Source: Gammaproteobacteria bacterium (GTDB lineage Bacteria > Pseudomonadota > Gammaproteobacteria > Pseudomonadales > Halomonadaceae). Taken from it: DNA of 8,190 nucleotides. The translations under genes were made by a program, and so were the position numbers. The DNA lies in assembly GCA_023485185.1 (NCBI GenBank), contig JAMCZP010000287.1:1-8190 (forward strand). The letters are read 5' to 3'. Of this stretch, positions 1-5,025 are shown in pieces; position 1 is the stretch's first letter, and every line of letters starts with the position of its first letter. The notes below the pieces were generated by a model that worked only from the letters and a program-made list of their open reading frames with translations, had not been told where the DNA came from and ran no database searches.

Positions 1-267
1 AGCCGCTTTAGTGGCAATAATCACATCGTCCCGCGCGCCTCGCTGGGTAAGCCAGCTGCCGATATAGCGTTCGGTAAGACCTTGAGTCTTAGCCATGGGT
101 GGAACGGGATACATCTCTGCGGTATCAATAAAGTTGATCCCAAATGCCACGGCACGATCAAGTTGTTCGTGAGCTTCGGCTTCGCTATTTTGCTCACCAA
201 ACGTCATTGTACCTAAGCAGAGTCGACTCACCTCCATGCCAGTTCTGCCAAGTGGGCGCGTTTGCAT
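1..267 (-). CDS. tas: Tas-type NADP(H)-dependent aldo/keto reductase, N-terminal part
   Basis: This is the first 89 codons of a minus-strand gene; the rest lies beyond the left edge. I translated it by hand. It reads MQTRPLGRTGMEVSRL, then LGTMTFGEQNSEAEAHEQLD, FIDTAEMYPVPP and TQGLTERYIGSWL. These blocks match my memory of Escherichia coli Tas almost residue for residue. Tas is a cytosolic aldo/keto reductase of about 346 residues with a TIM-barrel fold; its physiological substrate is unclear, and it was named for suppressing a tyrosine requirement. The Asp and Tyr of the catalytic tetrad fall in the DTAEMY segment. I place the start at the ATG at 267-265: AAGGAG lies 6 bases upstream, and the protein then begins MQ, as in E. 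coli. An in-frame ATG at 273-271 abuts AAGGAG directly and is too close. The gene is divergent from the Sel1 gene. The family is near certain; only the C-terminal part is unseen. Confidence 0.93.
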   Translation of the reverse strand, partial: MQTRPLGRTGMEVSRLCLGTMTFGEQNSEAEAHEQLDRAVAFGINFIDTAEMYPVPPMAKTQGLTERYIGSWLTQRGARDDVIIATKAA

Positions 268-424
268 TTTCATCTCCTTGATAAGGCGAAATTGCCACAA
301 GATAAGCCGCCATTACCAGAATGGTTCACGGCGTATGAAGGGCATGTTAGCGAGGCCCATTCAATGCAGCAAATTAATGGGGTTGAGTCATCGCAAAGGC
401 AGGCGTATGCTTGCCAGCCCATCG

Positions 425-441
425 ACCGGCTAAAGGCCGGT
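425..441. repeat. Short GC-rich hairpin in the tas/Sel1 intergenic region
   Basis: ACCGGC (425-430) and GCCGGT (436-441) form a perfect 6-bp stem around the loop TAAAG. On the plus strand it is followed by TTTCTC, a weak U-tract, so it could be a poor intrinsic terminator for plus-strand transcripts. A second, looser inverted repeat, AGTAGC (455-460) with GCTACT (474-479), follows it. The whole 268-516 gap lies between divergent genes and must hold promoters for both, but I see no convincing -35/-10 pair. Confidence 0.4.
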
Positions 442-516
442 TTCTCGTGTGGTTAGTAGCCATTATGTGAATAGCTACTGGCCCAAGGTTCCAACAGAAA
501 GGCAGGGTGGTTTGCC

Positions 517-1008
517 ATGCTGCAGGCATCAACGTTGTTTATTCGGTTAGAATTTCGTCTAGCTGAACGGCTATTTCATACTCGCTGGTTACTGCCGCGT
601 TCACCGCGCACCCAGCGGTTAACGATGCGCTTATTTAAGCGTTGTGCGGACGCGGGTCACCCTGATGCGCTCTCCGTTTACGGCCACATGCTATTCCATC
701 GCAGCCAGACGCCTCAAGATAAGGCGCGTGGTGCGCGGTATGTTTTGGAAGCTGCCCATGCCGGAGATGTAAAGTCTCAGTATCAGGTGGCGCAGATCCA
801 TGAGCATGGTTGCGTTCAGTACCCGCGCCGCGAAGACTACGCGGTAACGTGGTATGCCCGTGCGGCTCAAGCGGGGCACTATTTAGCCGCTGAGCGGCTG
901 GCTCGTGCTTACCGCATGGGTGAGCTTGGCTTAGCAGTAGATAGCGAACAAGCGGCCTACTGGCAGCGACAGGCGGACCAGCAGACGGTAGGCGACGTGG
1001 CGGCATGA
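517..1008 (+). CDS. Sel1-repeat (TPR-like) protein
   Basis: This is a 163-residue protein built mainly of Sel1-like helical repeats, a TPR relative that acts as a protein-protein interaction scaffold. Repeat signatures are visible at about residues 38-55 (FKRCADAGHPDALSVYG), 76-93 (VLEAAHAGDVKSQYQVAQ) and 113-130 (YARAAQAGHYLAAERLA), each with the AA.AG....A pattern. About 35 basic, aromatic residues precede the repeats (FRLAERLF, RWLLPRSPRTQRL). I see no signal peptide or clear membrane segment, so it is probably cytosolic. The ATG at 517 follows AGGGTGG at a spacing of 6, a usable ribosome-binding site. The exonuclease-like gene follows 34 bases after its stop on the same strand, suggesting co-transcription. 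The fold is confident, but its partner and cellular role cannot be read from the sequence. Confidence 0.88.
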   Translation: MLQASTLFIRLEFRLAERLFHTRWLLPRSPRTQRLTMRLFKRCADAGHPDALSVYGHMLFHRSQTPQDKARGARYVLEAAHAGDVKSQYQVAQIHEHGCVQYPRREDYAVTWYARAAQAGHYLAAERLARAYRMGELGLAVDSEQAAYWQRQADQQTVGDVAA

Positions 1009-1042
1009 AGTGTCAGCACGCTTTGATTGAGTGAGGAAGGTT

Positions 1043-1555
1043 GTGTTCGAGACGCTACCCACAGTGCTAGATATAGAAGCGTCAGGTTTTGGACGTGGTA
1101 GTTACCCCATCGAAATAGGCATCGCACGTGCCGATGGGAGCTGCTGCGCCTTCCTTATTCAACCGCTAGACGAGTGGACCCACTGGGACCCCAAAGCCGA
1201 GCTGTTGCACGGTATCTCTCGTGAACGCCTGATGCAGGAAGGTTATCCTGTACAGCAAGTCGCGCGCTGGCTGAACGATGAGCTGAGCGAGCTAGGTAAG
1301 GCGTATAGCGATAGCTGGGGCTACGACAATACCTGGCTCTCTCTGCTATTCCATCATGCGGGTATGCTGCCGCGTTTTCGACTTGAAGCACTACGAATTT
1401 TGCTCAGTGATGACCAGTTGGCACTATGGAGTGACACTAAAGAGGCGATGATCGCCGAGCGTAGCATTCACCGCCACCGCGCGGGAGAAGATGCCCGCTT
1501 GCTGCAACTAACCTACCAACACACCCGCACACTGACCGAGCATACGAGTCGCTGA
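1043..1555 (+). CDS. DEDDh 3'-5' exonuclease-like protein (DnaQ/RNase T fold)
   Basis: All acidic motifs of the DEDDh exonuclease superfamily are present. Numbered from the GTG at 1043, D10 and E12 lie in TVLDIEASG (Exo I), D95 in YDNTWLSLL (Exo II), and H145 and D150 in HRAGEDARLL, the H.A..DA pattern of Exo III. It should therefore bind two metal ions and hydrolyse DNA or RNA from the 3' end; the substrate is unknown. At 170 residues it is a stand-alone single domain, shorter than the DnaQ polymerase subunit. I prefer the GTG at 1043 because GAGG lies 6 bases upstream. The GTG at 1031 is also in frame, adds four residues, and has no ribosome-binding site. It probably shares a transcript with the upstream Sel1 gene. 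Catalytic residues look intact, so I expect an active nuclease, but that is inference. Confidence 0.85.
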   Translation: MFETLPTVLDIEASGFGRGSYPIEIGIARADGSCCAFLIQPLDEWTHWDPKAELLHGISRERLMQEGYPVQQVARWLNDELSELGKAYSDSWGYDNTWLSLLFHHAGMLPRFRLEALRILLSDDQLALWSDTKEAMIAERSIHRHRAGEDARLLQLTYQHTRTLTEHTSR

Positions 1556-1565
1556 CGCTGGGTTG

Positions 1566-1608
1566 TTACTCCTCTACCTCTTAGAACTCCTTACTCTTCC
1601 TTCACTTC
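1566..1608 (+). terminator. C-rich, G-poor stretch, possible Rho utilisation site
   Basis: These 43 bases on the plus strand hold 17 C and a single G, with many YC steps (CTCC, CTACCTC, ACTCC, TTCC). They lie just after the exonuclease stop and before the convergent LOG stop. No hairpin with a U-tract is visible in the 56-base gap, so Rho-dependent termination of the Sel1-exonuclease transcript is a reasonable guess. Rho sites have no strict consensus, so this is tentative. Confidence 0.35.
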
Positions 1609-1611
1609 GCG

Positions 1612-2154
1612 TTATAACTGGGCCTCCAAGGCATCCAGCAATTCGTGAGAGGTCGGCGCATCAAGCAGCATGTTGCGTGTAGCGGTCGCCAAAAAGCCGT
1701 GACTGACCGTACTGTCTAGAAAAGTTAGCAGGGGGGTGTAGAACTCATCGATATTGAGCAACCCCATCGGTTTCTCATGCAGGCCGAGATAGCCCCAGGT
1801 CCATATTTCAAACAGCTCTTCAAATGTACCAATCCCGCCGGGTAAAGCGATAAAAGCGTCGGCATTAGCCGCCATCGTGGCTTTACGTTCGTGCATATTA
1901 CGCACGCGAATCAGCTCGCTTAAGCCAAAGTGCGCCTGTTCGCGCTCAACCAAGTGGTCAGGCATCACGCCGATCACTTCGCCGCCAGCGTCCAGTACTG
2001 CATTCGCCAGCTCACCCATTAGACCGAGGCGGGCACCACCATAAACGAGTGTGTGGCCACGTTCAGCGAGCGTGCGCCCAAGTTTATTGGTCGCCTGACG
2101 GAAACCAGGGCTATTACCTTCACGGGAGCCTAGATAAACGCAAATTCGAGCCAT
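1612..2154 (-). CDS. LOG-family nucleoside 5'-monophosphate phosphoribohydrolase (TIGR00730)
   Basis: This 180-residue protein has the hallmark PGGIGTFEEL at residues 105-114 and the upstream NMHERKATM (86-94) carrying the R-K pair of LOG (LONELY GUY) enzymes. The N-terminus, CVYLGSREGNSP followed by LVYGGARLGLMGELA (37-51), is the Rossmann nucleotide-binding part. Family members are cytosolic dimers that release the base from cytokinin riboside or purine nucleoside 5'-monophosphates by cutting the N-glycosidic bond. They were long mis-annotated as lysine decarboxylases. The length is typical. The ATG at 2154 is preceded by AAGGA at a spacing of about 9. It lies 35 bases downstream of the DUF501 gene and is probably last in that transcription unit. 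In a free-living bacterium the true substrate may be another nucleotide rather than a cytokinin; the sequence cannot decide. Confidence 0.93.
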   Translation of the reverse strand: MARICVYLGSREGNSPGFRQATNKLGRTLAERGHTLVYGGARLGLMGELANAVLDAGGEVIGVMPDHLVEREQAHFGLSELIRVRNMHERKATMAANADAFIALPGGIGTFEELFEIWTWGYLGLHEKPMGLLNIDEFYTPLLTFLDSTVSHGFLATATRNMLLDAPTSHELLDALEAQL

Positions 2155-2189
2155 TCAATTAATTCCTTATCACTATATATAAAAGGCGA

Positions 2190-2711
2190 TTAGGGCAGGC
2201 AGCGATCTACCTGGTGATGCTGGTCCATCCATTGTCCAATCACATTGTCGCCACAAAGGTGGTGGGCATACTGGGTATGCAGGCAGCGTATCTGATGCCA
2301 GTTGCTAATACCGCCAATGCCGCGCTCGGTCATGATGTCGGTGTAACCCAACTTGGCAACTTCGTCACGCTGTGCCTCACTCATATATTCCCAACGAGCG
2401 GTCACGTAATCACGGTGGCTCTGTTGATAGGCCTCAAGGAACTCTGGTTCATCCTGAAGGCGCTGCTCAAGGGCTTTGATGACGCCCACGGCTTCAATAC
2501 GCGAAATCTCGACTTTCAATACATCCGAGCAGAGCCAGTAAAGCGTAGGGAAGGGCTTGCCATCAACAATCGGCGCCATGCGCAGTACTAGCGGCGTACC
2601 TTCACCGTCAGTTGCGGCGACGGCTTCGATACCACGTGGAGCCCGGCCAAGCTGTTGGGCAATAATGGCGAGCTGACGTTCATCAGGTGCCAGGTTGGTG
2701 CGTATCACCAT
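2190..2711 (-). CDS. DUF501 domain protein
   Basis: This 173-residue protein matches the DUF501 pattern over most of its length: LGRAPRG at residues 21-27, DGKPFPTLYWLCS at 50-62, SRIEAVG at 70-76, GIGGI at 131-135, IRCLHTQYAHHL at 141-152 and GDNVIG at 154-159. No biochemical function is known to me for this family. Conserved Cys and His residues (C61, C143, H145, H150, H151, C153) cluster in the two best blocks and could suit a metal or active site, but that is speculation. The start, ATG 2711, lies 29 bases inside the upstream 108-residue gene. The only ribosome-binding match is a weak GAGAG about 9 bases upstream, so translation is probably coupled to the upstream gene. The homologous region begins at about residue 14, which leaves no room for a much later start. 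Confidence 0.88.
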   Translation of the reverse strand: MVIRTNLAPDERQLAIIAQQLGRAPRGIEAVAATDGEGTPLVLRMAPIVDGKPFPTLYWLCSDVLKVEISRIEAVGVIKALEQRLQDEPEFLEAYQQSHRDYVTARWEYMSEAQRDEVAKLGYTDIMTERGIGGISNWHQIRCLHTQYAHHLCGDNVIGQWMDQHHQVDRCLP

Positions 2712-3009
2712 TGGGTTGGTCTCTCACAAATTTGTTTGAGCGGCCAACGGCACGGAAAAAGCAGCGATTGAGCTGTTCAGGCGACGCGACATAGCGCCAC
2801 GTCCGCTCACAGTATTCAGCGGCCCGCGCCATTAGCACGTCATAAAGGCGATTAAAGGGGGCATCATAATCGTAGGGGTCTGCACCAAACAAGCGGATAT
2901 GCGGGTAGTCGGCAAAGCGCTCAATAAAATAGCGCTCAAGATCCGCCTCTACAGCACGGTGCTGGGCGATATTGTCAGGATCTATCCAGAGGTTGTAGCG
3001 GATGGCCAT
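2683..3009 (-). CDS. Unrecognised 108-residue protein between the thioesterase and DUF501 genes
   Basis: I do not recognise this family. The protein is soluble, rich in aromatic and charged residues, and has no signal peptide or membrane segment. Its most distinctive stretch is residues 36-60, containing PHIRLFGADPYDYDAPFNRL; a second is CERTWRYVASPEQLNRCFF at 67-85. The C-terminal 20 residues are polar and probably disordered. It looks like a real gene: it sits in line with its neighbours, and GGAG lies 8 bases before the ATG at 3009. Its end overlaps the DUF501 start by 29 bases, and 52 bases separate it from the thioesterase stop, so it probably belongs to the same transcript. The ribosome-binding site is inside a small hairpin (separate entry). 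No function can be assigned. Confidence 0.75.
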   Translation of the reverse strand: MAIRYNLWIDPDNIAQHRAVEADLERYFIERFADYPHIRLFGADPYDYDAPFNRLYDVLMARAAEYCERTWRYVASPEQLNRCFFRAVGRSNKFVRDQPNGDTHQPGT

Positions 3010-3011
3010 TA

Positions 3012-3043
3012 TACAGGCTCCTGTAGCCCCGGTGGACCGGGGC
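3012..3043 (-). promoter_or_regulatory. Two abutting hairpins before the 108-residue gene; one contains its ribosome-binding site
   Basis: Reading the minus strand, GCCCCGG and CCGGGGC (3043-3037 and 3032-3026) form a perfect 7-bp GC stem with a 4-base loop. Directly after it, TACAGG and CCTGTA (3025-3020 and 3017-3012) form a 6-bp stem with a 2-base centre. The AGGAG that serves the ATG at 3009 lies in the 5' arm and centre of that second stem. No U-tract follows, so this is not an ordinary terminator. It may tune translation, protect or process the mRNA, or be chance. Confidence 0.5.
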
Positions 3044-3061
3044 AGAGTCGATCAATCGGAC

Positions 3062-3460
3062 TCAAGGCGCGTCTTGCAGGTGCGCCGTTAACGCCTCGCG
3101 TAAATTACCTTCAATGGGCATCGCACATTTGGCGTCATGGTCATACTGCACCATCACGGTGTGGCCAAGATTAGTAAGTTTGCCGTGCTGGCGGGCCTCT
3201 TGAGTCACGGTAAATGAGCTATTACCTAAACGTGTTAAATATGTACGTATTTCGATATCGTGACCGTAAAACAGTTCAGCCCGGTAGTCGACCTCCATAC
3301 GCGCCATAATCAAGCGCCATTTTTTGGGATGTAAATCAGGGGTGAACAGTTTGAACAGATCGTTACGGGCCAGCTCAAACCACGCTGGTAGGCGAGTATT
3401 ATTAATATGCCCTAAGGCATCGGTGTCGTAAAACGCAGGCTCAATGGTACGCGTAAACAT
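3062..3460 (-). CDS. Hotdog-fold acyl-CoA thioesterase (4HBT/YbgC-FadM type)
   Basis: This 132-residue protein carries the classic 4HBT signature near its N-terminus, YDTDALGHINNTRLPAWFE (residues 11-29). D14 corresponds to the catalytic aspartate of the Pseudomonas 4-hydroxybenzoyl-CoA thioesterase, and GHINN precedes the long hotdog helix. MEVDYRAELFYGHDIEIRT (55-73) fits the following strands. Such enzymes hydrolyse acyl-CoA thioesters in the cytosol as tetramers or other oligomers; the acyl chain cannot be predicted here. The length is normal for a single-domain member. AAGGA lies 6 bases before the ATG at 3460; an ATG 5 bases further upstream is out of frame. It is the first gene of the minus-strand cluster that continues into the 108-residue, DUF501 and LOG genes. 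The family is certain, but the substrate is open (YbgC, FadM or another branch). Confidence 0.92.
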   Translation of the reverse strand: MFTRTIEPAFYDTDALGHINNTRLPAWFELARNDLFKLFTPDLHPKKWRLIMARMEVDYRAELFYGHDIEIRTYLTRLGNSSFTVTQEARQHGKLTNLGHTVMVQYDHDAKCAMPIEGNLREALTAHLQDAP

Positions 3461-3527
3461 GGCATGTCCTTGTTATTAAAAAAAGGTATTAGTACAGGTA
3501 GTCGCAACGGCAATGTTTAGGATTAAC

Positions 3528-3543
3528 CCAAGCAAGCGCTTGG
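3528..3543 (-). terminator. Weak hairpin after the membrane-protein gene
   Basis: CCAAGC (3528-3533) and GCTTGG (3538-3543) form a 6-bp stem with a 4-base loop, 14 bases past the stop of the membrane-protein gene on the minus strand. The bases that follow on that strand (GTTAATCC) are only mildly T-rich, so at best it is a weak intrinsic terminator. The 97-base gap it sits in must also hold the thioesterase promoter. TTGCCG, a 16-base spacer and TAATAC is the best minus-strand match I see there, and it is poor. Confidence 0.35.
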
Positions 3544-3557
3544 TCAAGAGGTCTCGG

Positions 3558-4364
3558 TCAAGTGGCGCGGCGTTGGTACCACGCCGTTAATTGCATCCAT
3601 CCCAGTAGCCATAGCGTAGCCATTGCGAATCCTGCCAAGGTGCCCCATAACAGCCCCAGCGAACTATAAGTATAGGAAACACATAAGGTGTAACTAAGCA
3701 GCGACCCAAGCCCCATCGGGAAATGCTTTATGACAGTAGCTACTGGTGCAATGCCATGGCTCACATGTAGGATCAGTAAAAGAGGTAGCATCGTGACAGG
3801 AAAGGCTGCCAACGTACCCGCCCAGGCGGGTGGTAGCCAGTGAGCAAGGCTGGTGATAGTAAATATAATCACGGTAGCAAGACTGGCGCGGGCGGCAAGC
3901 GCAGAAAATGAAAACGCTGCACTGGGCGGACGCTTCACATCTGGAATAGATCGGAAAAGCCAGCTGAATACAACAATGGCACATAGCGTGACTAATGTGC
4001 CGCTGAGGCGTGTGAACTCAAACTGTGCAAGCAAACTACTGGCGGCTAACCAGGCAATGAAGCCCCCTATCATACCGTTAACAATGCCTTTAAAACCGGG
4101 CCGTCGTCCTGTAGCCAAATATCCAGCCACTAGTGCCATTGTTGCGGTAAACCCGGCTAGCGTATGAACCGCGCTTTGAGTAGCAAACGCTGGGGAAATT
4201 TCTAACCCGATAAAAAATAGTGCCAACGCCGTTCCCAGTGGGTAGCCAGCCAATAGGCCAGCAATGCGTGGGCTGGCACGCACCGCGATAGCGCCTAGTC
4301 CCAGCACCAAGCTAATCGATAGGCCTAGTTTTGCTAGTTGCCATGTAAAAGGGACTTCAATCAT
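3558..4364 (-). CDS. Polytopic inner-membrane protein with an internal duplication
   Basis: This 268-residue, strongly hydrophobic protein has about nine predicted membrane segments by eye (around residues 9-28, 35-54, 67-84, 94-113, 120-137, 157-177, 179-200, 219-236 and 237-258). I do not recognise a named family with certainty. The protein shows an internal repeat: SPRIAGLLAGYPLGTALAL (31-49) resembles PPAWAGTLAAFPVTMLPLL (178-196) at an offset of 147 residues. Both copies follow a hydrophobic helix and are followed by a second hydrophobic run and a Pro (P58 and P207). The AG.LA..P element vaguely recalls GlpM-like small membrane proteins, a tentative comparison from memory. A transporter or exporter is plausible but unproven. 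AAGGA lies about 9 bases before the ATG at 4364. It appears to be transcribed alone, with 192 bases upstream. Confidence 0.78.
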   Translation of the reverse strand: MIEVPFTWQLAKLGLSISLVLGLGAIAVRASPRIAGLLAGYPLGTALALFFIGLEISPAFATQSAVHTLAGFTATMALVAGYLATGRRPGFKGIVNGMIGGFIAWLAASSLLAQFEFTRLSGTLVTLCAIVVFSWLFRSIPDVKRPPSAAFSFSALAARASLATVIIFTITSLAHWLPPAWAGTLAAFPVTMLPLLLILHVSHGIAPVATVIKHFPMGLGSLLSYTLCVSYTYSSLGLLWGTLAGFAMATLWLLGWMQLTAWYQRRAT

Positions 4365-4418
4365 GTGGCGTGTTCCTTACTATTATTGTGTCGGTGCTAT
4401 TGCTGCAACGTCATTTTA

Positions 4419-4449
4419 TAACGGGGCGATTTGGCGAATCGTCCCGTTA
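4419..4449. repeat. Long near-perfect palindrome upstream of the membrane-protein gene
   Basis: TAACGGGGCGATT (4419-4431) and AATCGTCCCGTTA (4437-4449) are inverted repeats matching at 12 of 13 positions around TGGCG. The mismatch is a G·U pair in plus-strand RNA and A·C in minus-strand RNA. It begins 55 bases upstream of the ATG at 4364. Neither strand has a U-tract after it, so it is not a canonical terminator. TATAAAAT on the minus strand follows immediately and could be a -10 box, which would make this a candidate operator. The rest of the 4365-4556 gap holds nothing else I can name. Confidence 0.5.
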
Positions 4450-4556
4450 GCCTTAAGGGATTAATGGGCGTTGATGACATACGCACGTTGGTAGACGGGC
4501 TAGCAACCAAGCCTGCTGGCTGTAAGCCTACGTCTTGGCTGCATAAGCAACGGTAA

Positions 4557-4988
4557 TTACACCAAACGCAGTCCTTGCTGGTCGCGCCAGGCGGCCTCTA
4601 AGGCCTCTTGCAGAGGGGCTTTTAAATGCGCGGGAAGAGCATCATGAGCTGCTTGCAGTGAATCAAATGAACGATTGCGTAGCCAGCAGTACGCCCAGGC
4701 ACAGGCTTCAGCGTCGCTTTCTGGAGTAGGGCGGGCGGGCATTTGATTAAGCAGGAACACCGCCGTGCGCGGCGCCCATAGCGGCATCTCACCGAGCTCA
4801 TCCTGGCTCCACTCTTCCAGCGTTGCGCCGCTTGGCGTGGCGTCGGGGGTGCCTAATTTCGCAACCCGTGCCGTTTCGGCCAAAATGAGCGCTAGCTGGT
4901 CACTATTTGCTTGCCCCAGCGAGCGCCATTGCCGCAATAGCGCAGATAGCCCCGCCCGCATCTTGGTATAAAAGTCATCTTGCGGCAT
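4557..4988 (-). CDS. Unrecognised helical protein, about 143 residues
   Basis: I do not recognise this protein. It looks soluble and mainly helical, rich in Ala, Leu, Trp and Gln, with no signal peptide or membrane segment. Visible stretches are LSALLRQWRSLGQANSDQLA near the N-terminus, LGEMPLWAPRTAVFLLNQMP in the middle, and ACAWAYCWLRNRSFDSLQAA towards the C-terminus. The start is uncertain. The ATG at 4988 lies 11 bases after AGGGG; an in-frame GTG at 4997 adds three residues but is only 2 bases from AGGGG. The gene is divergent from the PatB-type enzyme with 37 bases or fewer between starts, so the two promoters must overlap each other or the coding sequences. Composition matches the neighbours, so I see no sign of recent transfer. 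It is probably a lineage-specific conserved gene; no function is proposed. Confidence 0.7.
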   Translation of the reverse strand: MPQDDFYTKMRAGLSALLRQWRSLGQANSDQLALILAETARVAKLGTPDATPSGATLEEWSQDELGEMPLWAPRTAVFLLNQMPARPTPESDAEACAWAYCWLRNRSFDSLQAAHDALPAHLKAPLQEALEAAWRDQQGLRLV

Positions 4989-5025
4989 GCTCGGCACAAC
5001 CCCTATTGAATGAGTGAGATGAGTA

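Noticed and set aside
635..1006. A 123-codon minus-strand open frame opposite the Sel1 gene
   Set aside because: Its Pro/Arg/His-rich translation is typical of an antisense shadow, while the plus strand gives coherent Sel1 repeats.
1612..2154. Reading the LOG-family gene as a lysine decarboxylase
   Set aside because: PGGIGTFEEL with the upstream ERK motif defines LOG phosphoribohydrolases; the decarboxylase label is a historical mis-annotation.
2214..2591. A 125-codon plus-strand open frame opposite the DUF501 gene
   Set aside because: The minus strand has a clear DUF501 match over the same bases; the plus-strand frame has no recognisable protein character and is a shadow.
3853..4167. A 104-codon plus-strand open frame opposite the membrane-protein gene
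   Set aside because: The minus strand encodes a coherent polytopic membrane protein with an internal repeat; the opposite frame is a by-product.
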